Source of the DNA: Deinococcus aquatilis DSM 23025
Lineage (GTDB): Bacteria > Deinococcota > Deinococci > Deinococcales > Deinococcaceae
NCBI RefSeq assembly: GCF_000378445.1
Contig: NZ_KB899701.1
Coordinates: 62,001 to 126,000 of the forward strand
Length of the DNA: 64,000 nt
Direction of reading: 5' to 3'
In this document: positions 30,902-40,228 of the stretch, in pieces
Position numbering within the stretch: position 1 is the stretch's first letter
Layout: the number at the start of each line of letters is the position of its first letter
Made by a program: the position numbers and the translations under genes
The notes under the pieces: generated by a model
Told to the model about the DNA's origin: nothing
The model's database searches: none
Seen by the model: only the letters and a program-made list of their open reading frames with translations

Positions 30902-31339
30902 GTGGAACAACGCCGAATTCTGCTTGTCGACGACAATCCCAACGATGTGGAGTTGGCTCTGACGGTGCTGCGCGACAGCGGCAAAGATCAACGGGTGTTT
31001 CACAATGTGAGTGTGGCGGGCAGCGGTTCAGAGGCCATTGCCATGCTGAATGCCAGTGGGCCAACCAATCCTCTCCCTGACGTGATTCTGCTGGACCTGA
31101 AAATGCCCCAGATGGACGGACTTGCTGTGCTGGACGCCATTCGTGCCAGCGTCAGCACCCGCGATATTCCGGTCGTCATGCTGACCACCAGCGGCGAACC
31201 CCGCGACATCAGCGATTCCTATGCACATGGGGCCAGTGCCTACGTCATCAAACCGCTGGACTTCAGTCAATTTCGGGAGGCCATGACCACCATCATGGCC
31301 TTCTGGACACAACTGAACCGCCGCCCCACCCTGCGTTAA
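30902..31339 (+). CDS. Single-domain response regulator, Rcp1-like
   Basis: A stand-alone receiver domain of about 145 residues with no output domain. The acidic pair is in LLVDDNPNDVELAL (D10, D11), the phosphorylated Asp65 in VILLDLKMPQMDG, Thr95/96 in VVMLTTS and Lys117 in YVIKPLDF. The NPNDVELA variant and the overall length resemble response regulators paired with bacteriophytochromes (Rcp1 type). The GTG at 30902 has AGGGAG at good spacing; ATG 30884 is an alternative. No histidine kinase is adjacent, so its partner is elsewhere. Confidence 0.88.
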   Translation: MEQRRILLVDDNPNDVELALTVLRDSGKDQRVFHNVSVAGSGSEAIAMLNASGPTNPLPDVILLDLKMPQMDGLAVLDAIRASVSTRDIPVVMLTTSGEPRDISDSYAHGASAYVIKPLDFSQFREAMTTIMAFWTQLNRRPTLR

Positions 31340-31418
31340 GGCTGGTGGCGCTGCCCTGAAGTGGCGGAATTGCGTCTCTGACACCCTGCCCACCTCCCAC
31401 TTCACGTAGCATGGGCGC

Positions 31419-31964
31419 GTGAACGTGGCGCGGTGGGGATTATCGGTCATTGCAGGCTGTTCGGCGGCGCTGATCGCGTTTGGGGTCATCTATGTGCGGG
31501 GCGACCTCGGCGGCGTCATGCGCTTTCTGAAGGCGCGGCGCATCCTGCGCGAAACCATTGCCAGCGGTGCGGGCGCGGCAGAGGTCGCGGCGGCCAAAGC
31601 GCAGGCTCTGGCTGTGGCTCAGGGTTTTGCCGTGCCTGACGTGGCCGTGGGTCTGGTGCCCCTGGAACTGCTGATCGGCCTCCTGGTGGGCGTGCTGGTC
31701 TGGTGGCTGTTTGGCCGCCGCGTGGGACGGGCGCTGGATGGGCAGGAGCGCCCGGACGTGCAGGAACGCATGGTGTACCGCCTGGCGCACCGCAAGGGCG
31801 GACACTTCACGCTGGCTGACCTGAGTGCGGGCAGCCCGCTGACGCCCGCGCAGGCCCAGGCCGTGACCCGCCATATGGTCCAGACTGGACGCCTGCTGAA
31901 CGAGAGCGACGGCGTGTTCCGCCTGACCGCCCACGCCCGGCCCGGAATGCGGCGGTCCCTATGA
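31419..31964 (+). CDS. Membrane protein with C-terminal winged-helix-like segment
   Basis: The 181-residue protein starts at a GTG, six bases after TAGCAT, so it is likely leaderless. Two membrane segments are visible (about residues 7-25 and 78-97), linked by a helical Ala-rich region. After residue 110 a soluble part (QERMVYRLAHRKGGHFTLADLSAGSPLTPAQAQAVTRHMVQTG in pieces) has the look of a small helix-turn-helix domain. No family is recognised. Its stop overlaps the next gene's ATG. Confidence 0.55.
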   Translation: MNVARWGLSVIAGCSAALIAFGVIYVRGDLGGVMRFLKARRILRETIASGAGAAEVAAAKAQALAVAQGFAVPDVAVGLVPLELLIGLLVGVLVWWLFGRRVGRALDGQERPDVQERMVYRLAHRKGGHFTLADLSAGSPLTPAQAQAVTRHMVQTGRLLNESDGVFRLTAHARPGMRRSL

Positions 31965-32398
31965 CCCTCCCCGTGCCCCTGCTGTTCTCGCCGGATGCCC
32001 TCGCCACCTTGCTGGAAGAGGCCAACCAGCATCCCTGGGAAAGCGTGCGCTCGGTACTGGCGGAGGCAGACGGACAACCTCACCCCCGGATTGCGGCGCT
32101 GGCCTCGCACCTGAGCGCCACCAAGCGCCAGTACTGGACGCTGATTGCTGAGGCTGCCCGGAATGAAGGCAACAATGAAGATGCTGTACCGTTCCCCCCG
32201 GAAGACGCGGGGCTGACCCGCCTGATGGAGTGGGAAGTGGCCGCTGCCCGCGCTCTGCCCGAAGCGGTGTTGGCGCTGAACGTCACCCATTCCGGCACCC
32301 TCATGACGGTGTCCGAACTGCTGCGCTTGAATGCCCGTCACGCGGCCTGGCACGCTGGGCAGATTGCGGCTCTGGCCCGCCGCGAACGCTCTGCCTGA
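31961..32398 (+). CDS. DinB-like four-helix protein
   Basis: The 145-residue protein starts at an ATG overlapping the previous stop. It is all helical, and the C-terminal HAAWHAGQIAAL motif is the conserved last-helix His pair of DinB/YfiT-type proteins; LASHLSATKRQYWTLI holds a second candidate metal-ligand His. DinB-like proteins are numerous in Deinococcus and often induced by stress; some are thiol-dependent transferases. The specific role is unknown. Confidence 0.65.
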   Translation: MTLPVPLLFSPDALATLLEEANQHPWESVRSVLAEADGQPHPRIAALASHLSATKRQYWTLIAEAARNEGNNEDAVPFPPEDAGLTRLMEWEVAAARALPEAVLALNVTHSGTLMTVSELLRLNARHAAWHAGQIAALARRERSA

Positions 32399-32410
32399 CG
32401 TTCTGTCCTG

Positions 32411-32719
32411 ATGCCCACCGAGCGCCCCTTCCTGCATGACCCCGATCCGGGCGGCACGACGCCGCTGGGGGCCGTGCCGCCCGCCCTGTTCGATCTGGCC
32501 GTCAACCGCGCCGACGCTGCCCTGCGCGGCCTGCGCCCCAGGCATCCTGAAACGGTGCTGGCCGCGTGGCACGCCCGCACCCGTTTTGCTCGCCGCGTGC
32601 CACTGGCCGCAGTGCTGATCGCCCTGTCCCGCAAGCCGTCCGAGCCGTCAGAGGAAGGCTGGTACTGGGCCGGGGGCGAGGCGGGAGCTTGGGTGCCGGG
32701 GCGTGCGCCGTTTCCGTAA
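32411..32719 (+). CDS. Hypothetical protein
   Basis: A 102-residue protein directly after the DinB-like gene, with a 12-bp spacer. It is rich in Arg, Ala and Pro, has no membrane segment and no recognised motif. The reading frame has typical high-GC third positions, and the pattern FDLAVNRADAALRGLRPRHPETVL suggests a helical core. It is probably co-transcribed with the two upstream genes. Confidence 0.5.
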   Translation: MPTERPFLHDPDPGGTTPLGAVPPALFDLAVNRADAALRGLRPRHPETVLAAWHARTRFARRVPLAAVLIALSRKPSEPSEEGWYWAGGEAGAWVPGRAPFP

Positions 32720-32758
32720 TGGGGTTTGTCTTCTGGCCCCAGTTGAAGCTGCGTGCAG

Positions 32759-32868
32759 ACCCCCAGTCTGCTGTGCAGCCAGCCCCCCTTGAGGGGAGCG
32801 CAGAAGATGTTGTGTCCTCCCCTCAAGGGGGGGCGTTGCCGCTGCAACGGGGGGTTCACCTTCCACCT
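32759..32868. repeat. Palindromic intergenic repeat, copy 1
   Basis: Full-length copy of a repeat also found at 43.0 and 56.1 kb. It starts ACCCCCAGTCTG, has a long-range inverted pair (GCCCCCCTTGAGGGGAG with CTCCCCTCAAGGGGGGGC), then a small hairpin CGTTGC/GCAACG, then GGGGGGTTCACCTTCCACC. It lies between convergent genes. Confidence 0.8.
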
Positions 32869-32878
32869 CTACCCGTCC

Positions 32879-33532
32879 CTACCTCAACGCCTCCGCCGCC
32901 ACCAACACCGCCCGCGTCAGTTCTTCCTGGGGCAGATAGGGAAGAGGGGGACGGTCTGGGGACACGGCCAGAGCAACCTCGGCGTTGGCAGGCAGGTGCA
33001 GGAATCCGGTGGGCACGTGGGCGCGGCCCTGTGTTTGCAGGATGTAGAGCGCGTGGTACATCACAAAATTGCAGACATAGAGGCCCGCCGTGTTGCTGAT
33101 GTCTCCCGGAATGCCCGCCGCCCGCCACGCCTCCACGATGCCGCGCATCGGCAACGTGCCCAGCAGGGCCGGGGGGCCGCTCACCTCGGCAGGTTGGTCG
33201 CGGTAGGTCTGCCCAGCATTGTCTGGAATCTGAAAATCCATGACGTTCAGGGCCACGCGTTCCAGCGTGACATGGGGCCTGCCCGCCGCGAGTCCGGTCA
33301 GCAGGACGGCGTCAGGCCGCAGTTCGCTCAGCAGCGGCAGCAACCGGGCGCGGGCGGCGTGAGGTTCGACGGGCAGCAGGGCCGAATGGATGCGGAGGCC
33401 GCCGGGCAGGATCAGTCCATCCAGCACCTCCGCAGCAGCGGCACTGGGGTTACTGGGATGGGTATGGAACGGCTCGAAACCTGTCAGGAGCAGGGTGCGG
33501 CCAGCGCTGGAAGTTCTGGCGTCTGGAGTCAT
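32879..33532 (-). CDS. pcp: Pyroglutamyl-peptidase I
   Basis: This cytoplasmic cysteine peptidase removes N-terminal pyroglutamate from peptides. The 217-residue length is normal. The catalytic triad is visible: E91 in VTLERVALN, C154 in GLYVCNF and H179 in PTGFLHLP. The N-terminus carries LLLTGFEPF, the family hallmark. TATCTT lies six bases before the ATG (AAGATA at 33539-33544 on the + strand), so the transcript is probably leaderless. It is divergent from mutM with only 74 bp between starts. Confidence 0.93.
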   Translation of the reverse strand: MTPDARTSSAGRTLLLTGFEPFHTHPSNPSAAAAEVLDGLILPGGLRIHSALLPVEPHAARARLLPLLSELRPDAVLLTGLAAGRPHVTLERVALNVMDFQIPDNAGQTYRDQPAEVSGPPALLGTLPMRGIVEAWRAAGIPGDISNTAGLYVCNFVMYHALYILQTQGRAHVPTGFLHLPANAEVALAVSPDRPPLPYLPQEELTRAVLVAAEALR

Positions 33533-33594
33533 GGGAGCAAGATACGCAATGCGGCGAGGCAGCCTAGAGCACACAGTTCAGGCCCGCCGCGTCC

Positions 33595-33600
33595 TATGCT
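33595..33600 (+). promoter_or_regulatory. -10 box of leaderless mutM transcript
   Basis: TATGCT ends exactly six bases before the mutM ATG at 33607, the spacing expected when transcription starts at the start codon. No Shine-Dalgarno sequence is present. Confidence 0.6.
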
Positions 33601-33606
33601 CGCCCC

Positions 33607-34467
33607 ATGCCCGAACTCCCGGAAGTAGAAACGACGCGCCGCAAGATAGAGCCGCTGCTGCGGGGGCGCGTGATCGAGCGCATAGAACACGACGCGCCGC
33701 ATAAATACCGGGACACCCATCTGGCTGTGGGCCGCCGCATCACCGGACTGTCCAGACGCGGCAAATACCTGATGCTGCAACTGGCCGCCGCCGAAGCGGA
33801 GGGCACGCCCGATCTGCCACACGACCTCGAACTGATCGTGCATCTGGGCATGACCGGCGGCTTTCGGCTGGAGGCGGGCAAACACACCCGCGTGACCCTG
33901 ACCACCGATGAAGGCACGCTGCACTTCGACGATTCGCGGCGCTTCGGCAAGATGGCGGTGGTGCGCCCCGGCCAGTACGCCATCATGCCCACGCTGGCCG
34001 GAATGGGGCCGGAACCTCTGTCGGACGATTTTCAGGTCGCTGACTTCGTGGAGCGGGCCGCCACCTGCGGGGCCGTCAAACCGTGGCTGCTGTCTCAGAA
34101 GCCGGTCAGCGGGGTGGGGAACATCTACGCCGACGAGAGCCTCTGGACAGCCCAGATTCACCCGGCCCAGACCCGCCTGAACCCGGATGAAGCCACGCGC
34201 CTTTATCACGCCATCCGCGAGGTCATGGGCGCGGCGGTGGAGGCGGGCGGCAGCACCCTCAGCGACGGGACTTACGCCCAGCACGACGGCGAGGCCGGAG
34301 CGTACCAGCACCGCCACCATGTGTACGACCGGGCCGGAAAGCCCTGTGACCGCTGCGGCACCCAGATCGAAAAAATCGTGCTGGCCCAGCGCGGCACGCA
34401 TTTTTGTCCCCAGTGCCAGCAGGTGCGGCCTCAGCCAGTGCAGGGTCAACAGGTGGGAGCGGTATGA
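33607..34467 (+). CDS. mutM: Formamidopyrimidine-DNA glycosylase
   Basis: Fpg/MutM removes 8-oxoguanine and ring-opened purines from DNA and nicks the strand. The 286-residue protein begins [11 protein letters not shown], in which Pro2 is the catalytic nucleophile and Glu3 its partner. The helix-two-turn-helix region ([17 protein letters not shown]) and the C-terminal zinc finger ([10 protein letters not shown] and FCPQCQ, four Cys) are intact. The stop overlaps the pdxH start (ATGA), so the two are co-translated. Confidence 0.96.
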   Translation: MPELPEVETTRRKIEPLLRGRVIERIEHDAPHKYRDTHLAVGRRITGLSRRGKYLMLQLAAAEAEGTPDLPHDLELIVHLGMTGGFRLEAGKHTRVTLTTDEGTLHFDDSRRFGKMAVVRPGQYAIMPTLAGMGPEPLSDDFQVADFVERAATCGAVKPWLLSQKPVSGVGNIYADESLWTAQIHPAQTRLNPDEATRLYHAIREVMGAAVEAGGSTLSDGTYAQHDGEAGAYQHRHHVYDRAGKPCDRCGTQIEKIVLAQRGTHFCPQCQQVRPQPVQGQQVGAV

Positions 34468-35138
34468 CCCAGCCCCCCGAACACGACCTGACCGCCCTGC
34501 GCCTCAGCTACACCCGCGCCGAACTGCGCCGCGCCGACCTGAATCCTGATCCCCTCTCCCAGTTTCAGGGCTGGTTGGATGAGGCGATTGCTGATGGCCT
34601 GCGTGAGCCGTATGCGCTGAGCCTTGCGACCGCCGACCGCGCCACAGGCCGCCCCTCCGTGCGAACCGTGCTGCTGCGTGGAGCCGATGCACGCGGCCTG
34701 ACCTTCTACACCAATTACGACTCCCACAAGGGCCATGATCTGGCGGGCAATCCGCAGGCGGAACTGCTGTTTCATTGGGCCGACCACGAGCGGCAGGTGC
34801 GGGCATACGGCCCGGTGGTGCGTGTGGGTGAGGAAGAAAGCACCGCCTATTTTCATGCCCGCCCGCGTGAAAGCCAGTTGGCCGCCCATGCCAGCGATCC
34901 GCAGAGTGCACCCGTCGAAAACCGCGCCACCCTGGAGGGGAAGCTGGCCGATCTGGAAGCCCGCTTTCCCGAAACGCTGCCTGTGCCCAGGCCTGAATTC
35001 TGGGGCGGGTTCCGCGTTCAGGTGCAGGAGTGGGAATTCTGGCAGGGCCGCCCGAACCGGATGCATGACCGTTTCCGCTATAGGCCGTCCACTGACCCTC
35101 AGGCGGGAGCTTGGAACATAGAACGGCTGATGCCCTGA
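34464..35138 (+). CDS. pdxH: Pyridoxamine 5'-phosphate oxidase
   Basis: PdxH is an FMN enzyme that oxidises pyridoxine or pyridoxamine phosphate to PLP. The 224-residue protein has the FMN/PLP-site motifs [42 protein letters not shown] and the C-terminal signature [16 protein letters not shown]. The start is an ATG overlapping the mutM stop. PLP is the cofactor of the gcvP enzyme in this window, though the genes are not linked. Confidence 0.95.
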   Translation: MTQPPEHDLTALRLSYTRAELRRADLNPDPLSQFQGWLDEAIADGLREPYALSLATADRATGRPSVRTVLLRGADARGLTFYTNYDSHKGHDLAGNPQAELLFHWADHERQVRAYGPVVRVGEEESTAYFHARPRESQLAAHASDPQSAPVENRATLEGKLADLEARFPETLPVPRPEFWGGFRVQVQEWEFWQGRPNRMHDRFRYRPSTDPQAGAWNIERLMP

Positions 35139-35236
35139 GCTTTTTGTGGTGCGTCATACGGTGTGCCCCCGCCGGATAAAGGTCAGCCAGGGAGGGTGCC
35201 TGAGCAAAGGCGGGCAGGCACGGCTAAACTGCAAGC

Positions 35237-36184
35237 ATGAGCCTGAGTGTGGTGGAGTCCAGCGTGCGCTCACGCGTGGGCGATCCTGCGTTCAGTGCAG
35301 ATGTGCTTTTGGTCACTCCGCAGATCGTCGCCGTGCTGAGCGGCATGGATTTGAGCACTGGCAGCCAGAGCCTGACGCTGCCGCACGGCCTGACGCCTGC
35401 CCGGTTCGCCGCCACCATCGGCGCGGCGGGCCTGCGGGCGCTACCCGAAGAGGTGACGTTGCGCGGCGCGGTGGATGCCCTGACTGCGGGGCTGGCCGGA
35501 GCCCTGGCCCGCGTTGGGCAGACGAGATCGCCTCTGAATGTGGGCTTTGCCTTCGCCGCCGTCAGTAATGCCCGGCGCGAGGTGTGGCGTGTGGGGCCGA
35601 TCAGTGTGCTGCAGGAAGCCTCCAGCGGAGCAGCGGCGCTTCCGCCTTCGCTGGCAGCAGTGGCAGCGGGCCGCGCCGTGATCCTGCACGCGCTGCTGGC
35701 CGGAGAGCGTCAGCGCCGACTCCAATACGGTGAACTCCGGCCCGGTGAACTGAATGTGGCTGGAGCAGCCTTGCCCGGCGCAGTGTTGCCCAGCGCAGGG
35801 TCGCCTGGAACGCTGTTGACCGGAGAACTGGCCCACAGCCTCAGAACGCATGATCCCAGCCTGCCCCTCGTGGCTCCGTTACTGGCTGCACACGCTGCCC
35901 TTGCCAACGATTCCGGCCCTCTGGGATACGGCCTGATCAATGGTCGCCCCGTGCCCGACAATCTGCTGCACATCCACACTCTGACGCCTGGCAAGCACGA
36001 GGCGGTGTTTGCCACGGCGGGCTACCCTCAACCCGGCCCCACGTTGGCCGTGACCGAGCGGTATCTCACCGAACTTCTGCGGGCCGATCCTCTGCTGATC
36101 GAGCGGCATCCCTACATCCGGGCGCACCGCCCCGACCACGAGGGCTATGCAGACCGGGCCTACCTGCGGGTGCGGGTCAGGTAA
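35237..36184 (+). CDS. Unknown protein, possibly PP2C-like
   Basis: A 315-residue soluble protein. TAAACT (35225-35230) ends six bases before the ATG, so it is probably leaderless. The start (ESSVRSRVGDPAFSADVLLVTPQIVAVLSGMD) resembles the first strands of PP2C-type phosphatases, where the last Asp-Gly would bind metal; here it reads GMD. The end (DHEGYADRAYLRVRV) also has the look of that fold's last strand. A middle stretch of small residues (GAALPGAVLPSAGSPG) looks like a linker. The PP2C idea is weak and metal ligands seem incomplete. Confidence 0.5.
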   Translation: MSLSVVESSVRSRVGDPAFSADVLLVTPQIVAVLSGMDLSTGSQSLTLPHGLTPARFAATIGAAGLRALPEEVTLRGAVDALTAGLAGALARVGQTRSPLNVGFAFAAVSNARREVWRVGPISVLQEASSGAAALPPSLAAVAAGRAVILHALLAGERQRRLQYGELRPGELNVAGAALPGAVLPSAGSPGTLLTGELAHSLRTHDPSLPLVAPLLAAHAALANDSGPLGYGLINGRPVPDNLLHIHTLTPGKHEAVFATAGYPQPGPTLAVTERYLTELLRADPLLIERHPYIRAHRPDHEGYADRAYLRVRVR

Positions 36185-36284
36185 AACGGCGTCCGGAACC
36201 TGGACGAAATCCGTAGAACTCCACAGGTAACGCCCGCCTCATGTCCCTTGCCTCTGCACACTTGCGGAGCGCATTCTGGCCTCT

Positions 36285-36701
36285 ATGAGCAACCTTTATA
36301 CGGCAGAAGCAGTCGCCACCGGCGGACGCAGCGGAACCACCACCAGCACCGACGGGCGCATGACCCTGAATCTCAGTGTGCCCGCAGAAATCGGCGGCGA
36401 CGGCGGCCCCGGCACCAACCCCGAGCAACTGTTTGCGCTGGGCTACGCGGCCTGCTTTCAGGGCGCTCTGGGTGTGGTCGCCCGTCGCCAGAAGATCGAA
36501 CTGACCGACGACAGCACCATCACCGCCCGCGTGGGCCTGGAGAAAAAGGGTCTGGGCTTCGGACTGGATATCGAACTCGTGGGCCACTTTCCCGGCCTGA
36601 CCACCGAGCAGGCAGAGGGCCTGATGCACGCCGCGCACGCCGTCTGCCCCTACAGCACCGCCACACAAGGCAACGTGGACGTGCGCCTCAGCGTGGTGTG
36701 A
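36285..36701 (+). CDS. ohr: Organic hydroperoxide resistance protein
   Basis: Ohr is a thiol peroxidase that reduces organic peroxides using lipoylated or dihydrolipoyl partners. The 138-residue protein has both active-site cysteines, C57 in GYAACFQGAL and C121 in HAVCPYSTAT, and the family start YTAEAVATGGRSG. The TNPEQLFA motif before the first Cys is conserved. No ohrR regulator is adjacent. The glycine cleavage genes show that lipoyl proteins exist in this cell. Confidence 0.95.
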   Translation: MSNLYTAEAVATGGRSGTTTSTDGRMTLNLSVPAEIGGDGGPGTNPEQLFALGYAACFQGALGVVARRQKIELTDDSTITARVGLEKKGLGFGLDIELVGHFPGLTTEQAEGLMHAAHAVCPYSTATQGNVDVRLSVV

Positions 36702-36807
36702 AGACTGTCAGTGATGAGTAGGCAGTGTCAGTAGGAAAAGCGTGGTGGCCGAGTGCTTCCGCTTTGAGCTAGAACCTTTTTAGACGCTCTCCTCAAATCT
36801 TTGTGCT

Positions 36808-36842
36808 CCAGAAACACGTTCGCTGTGTTTCTGGATTTTTTT
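36808..36842 (+). terminator. Strong terminator downstream of ohr
   Basis: CCAGAAACAC (36808-36817) pairs perfectly with GTGTTTCTGG (36825-36834), and ATTTTTTT follows. It lies about 100 bases after ohr and before the next + strand gene. Confidence 0.85.
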
Positions 36843-36994
36843 GGGTGACATGGTGTGCCTCAGAAAGAGTTCGCGCCGTCCTCTCCCTTTCCAGTATTTT
36901 TTTCGAGTTTATTGGAATCCATAGCTCATCGGTGACAGCCCGTTGGCGATGGCTCAGAGCTGAAAGGGCCTGTGCCCCGGTGTACCGTACCCCT

Positions 36995-37723
36995 ATGACT
37001 CTGTTCAGACTGGAAGGCAGACGGGCACTGGTGACGGGCGGTAGCCGGGGCATCGGCCTCGCGGCGGCACATGACCTGATGCGGCTGGGCGCACATGTGA
37101 CGCTGGCCGCGCGGGGCGAAGAGGCCCTGAAGGCAGCGGCAGACGCCCTCGGCGCACGCTGGGTGGTGGCCGATGTGAGCACCCCGGAAGGCGTGCAGGC
37201 CGCCCTCGCCGCCGCCGGGCAGATCGATATTCTGGTCAGCAACGCGGGCGGCCCGCCCCCAGCCCTGCCCAGTACCGTGACCGAAGAGGCGTGGCAGGCG
37301 GGCATCAATACGACCTTCCTGAGTACGGTGCGGCTGGCGGCGGCAGTGTTGCCTGGAATGCGGGAACGGCGCTGGGGGCGAATCATTGCCATCACCAGCC
37401 TGACGGTGGGGCGGCCAGCCCTGAATCTGCCCGTCAGCAACGCGATGCGGGCCGCCGTGACCAACCACCTCCGCACGCTGGCCCTCGAAGTGGCCGCCGA
37501 CGGCGTGACCTGCAACACGGTGGCCCCCGGCTACACCGCCACCGACCGCCTCCGCGCCCTGCACGCCGATCCTGCCGACGCCGACAGACTGACCGCAAAG
37601 ATTCCCGCCCGCCGTTTTGGTGAACCCAATGAGGTGGGGGCCGCTGTCGCGTTCCTCGCCACCCGCGAGGCTGGATATATCACTGGGCAGGAAATCCTGG
37701 TGGATGGCGGCTGGAGTATCTGA
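36995..37723 (+). CDS. Short-chain dehydrogenase/reductase
   Basis: A 242-residue SDR. The NAD(P) motif is TGGSRGIG near residue 15, followed by NAGG near 83; the catalytic region is ITSLTVGRPALNLPVSNAMRAAVTNHLRTLALEVA. The usual YxxxK is not obvious there (a Val-Ser-Asn stretch takes its place), which is a notable variant seen in some FabG-like proteins. The C-terminus AGYITGQEILVDGGWSI is standard. TACCGT lies six bases before the ATG, suggesting a leaderless transcript. Substrate unknown. Confidence 0.85.
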   Translation: MTLFRLEGRRALVTGGSRGIGLAAAHDLMRLGAHVTLAARGEEALKAAADALGARWVVADVSTPEGVQAALAAAGQIDILVSNAGGPPPALPSTVTEEAWQAGINTTFLSTVRLAAAVLPGMRERRWGRIIAITSLTVGRPALNLPVSNAMRAAVTNHLRTLALEVAADGVTCNTVAPGYTATDRLRALHADPADADRLTAKIPARRFGEPNEVGAAVAFLATREAGYITGQEILVDGGWSI

Positions 37724-38001
37724 AGTGGAGTGGTGTTTGCTGGCCTGCCCCATTGCCCGCGCCTTACCTCTAAATCAAGATTTAATGTTGACTCCCATTT
37801 AACCCACCCGTGATCCAATCTGGCCTGCCCCGCATACATTCAGGGTAAGAGGGGCGCAGAACAAGCCAATTCAGCCGGGCCTATCTGGACGGGCCACAGA
37901 AAGCAAGCCCACACAGCCCTTCGGGGGCACGCGCTACCCTACCTTCAGCCGCTCGGCCCACTTTCGGGCAACGTATCCCCGTACCCATCAAGGAGCAGAA
38001 C

Positions 38002-38241
38002 ATGTCACTAGGCCCACTGGAAATCATTCTGATCGTTGCCGTTATCGCCCTGATCTTTGGCGCACGCAAACTGCCCGAACTGGGTAAGGGCCTCGGCCAG
38101 GGCATCAAGAGCTTCAAGAAAGAAATTCATGACCCCGTGGCCCCAGTCGTGACCGACGTGCATTCTCATACGCTTGACCCGGTACGCACGGCAGATGGCC
38201 GGATCGTAGAAACGACCGTCACCGAAGTCGAGCGGCGTTAA
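38002..38241 (+). CDS. tatA: Sec-independent translocase component TatA
   Basis: TatA builds the channel that moves folded proteins across the membrane. The 79-residue protein has one N-terminal membrane helix (LEIILIVAVIALIFGARKLPELG), the conserved hinge FGARKLPELGKGLGQGIKSFKKE and a hydrophilic tail. The start is an ATG behind AAGGAGCAGAAC. It is followed at once by tatC. No tatB is seen, so TatA may serve both roles. Confidence 0.94.
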   Translation: MSLGPLEIILIVAVIALIFGARKLPELGKGLGQGIKSFKKEIHDPVAPVVTDVHSHTLDPVRTADGRIVETTVTEVERR

Positions 38242-38259
38242 GGACGGGGAGGGGCGGTC

Positions 38260-39027
38260 ATGATGCAAGACCTGAAAAGTGCGCCGCTGTTCGACCACCT
38301 CGATGAACTCCGCAAGCGCCTGATCTACAGCGTCATTTTTCTGATCGTGGGCATGGGCGTGGCGTGGAATTACCGCATCGACCTGATCGAGCTGCTCAAA
38401 GAGCCGCTGCAATACTCCCAGCTCTATCAGGCCGGAAAGGTGCAACTGATCGTCACGCAGCTCACCGACCAGTTCCTGCTGAGCTTCAATATTTCGCTGT
38501 GGGCGGGGCTGGCGATTGCGCTGCCGTTCATTCTGTGGCAGGTCTGGGCCTTCGTGGCTCCGGGTCTGTATGCCAGCGAGCGGAAATGGGCCGTGCCCTT
38601 CATCGCCGGAGCGGGCCTCGCTTTCGCAGGTGGTGTGACCTTCGGATTCCAGTTGGTGCTGCCGACCATGGTGCGCTTTTTCGTGGATTTCCTGGGCGGC
38701 ACCGTCACGCCGCTGCTGAATCTCGCCAGCTACATGGGCATGATCATCACGTTCCTGGTGTCGTTCGGACTGGCCTTCGAGATGCCCATTCTGGCCGTGA
38801 TCCTGACCCGCATCGGTATCGTGAATCACACCATGCTGAGAAAGGGCTGGCGCTTCGCGCTTGTGGCGATCATGGTGGCCGCTGCCATCATCACGCCCAC
38901 CCCCGACCCCGGCAGTATGTTGCTGGTTGCTGGCCCGCTGTACCTGCTGTTCGAACTCGGCGTGCTGCTCTCCCGCGCCTTCCGTATCCAGCCGCCCGCA
39001 GAAGAAACGCCCGCTTTAGAACTCTGA
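38260..39027 (+). CDS. tatC: Sec-independent translocase component TatC
   Basis: TatC recognises twin-arginine signal peptides. The 255-residue protein starts with LFDHLDELRKRLIYSVIFL, the conserved signal-binding region, and shows six membrane helices. The conserved motifs FILWQVWAFVAPGLYASERKW and SFGLAFEMPILAVIL are present. The start is ATG 38260 or 38263 behind GGGGAGGGG. It lies 18 bases after tatA in the same operon and is closed by a terminator. Confidence 0.95.
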   Translation: MMQDLKSAPLFDHLDELRKRLIYSVIFLIVGMGVAWNYRIDLIELLKEPLQYSQLYQAGKVQLIVTQLTDQFLLSFNISLWAGLAIALPFILWQVWAFVAPGLYASERKWAVPFIAGAGLAFAGGVTFGFQLVLPTMVRFFVDFLGGTVTPLLNLASYMGMIITFLVSFGLAFEMPILAVILTRIGIVNHTMLRKGWRFALVAIMVAAAIITPTPDPGSMLLVAGPLYLLFELGVLLSRAFRIQPPAEETPALEL

Positions 39028-39040
39028 TTTTCTGTCCCTC

Positions 39041-39075
39041 CGGCCCGTCTTCCGCTCAGAAGATGGGCCGTTTTG
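39041..39075 (+). terminator. Terminator of the tatAC operon
   Basis: CGGCCCGTCTTC (39041-39052) pairs with GAAGATGGGCCG (39059-39070) with one G-U pair, followed by TTTTG. Confidence 0.8.
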
Positions 39076-39145
39076 CTGTTCTTTCGGCTCTCGCCTCCAT
39101 TTCATACCCAGCCTGCCTTTATCCGGCATACACTGACCCTGACTT

Positions 39146-40078
<933 letters not shown>

Positions 40079-40119
40079 GGCCAAGTCCAGTTCAGCCGTT
40101 CGGAATAAAAATCAGTGTG

Positions 40120-40175
40120 AAGCGGGCGGGCAAGGGAAGAAAGTTTCCCCTGCCCGCTCCGCTTTGGGGTGGCTT
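40120..40175 (+). terminator. Imperfect hairpin between lgt and glmU
   Basis: AAGCGGGCGGGCA-AGGGAA pairs imperfectly with TTCCCCTGCCCGCTCCGCTT, followed by only a few T. It is probably the lgt terminator, of moderate strength. Confidence 0.5.
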
Positions 40176-40228
40176 ATCTGGATTTATCTGCGCCATACCT
40201 CACCCCGGCCCCGTAAACTAGCCGAGCG

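Noticed and set aside
31000..31340. Output domain or kinase attached to the response regulator
   Set aside because: The frame ends right after the receiver domain, and the downstream genes are unrelated membrane and DinB-like proteins.
32754..32880. CRISPR-like repeat at 32.8 kb
   Set aside because: The repeats are palindromic arms within a single element, with no regular spacers or multiple direct repeats.
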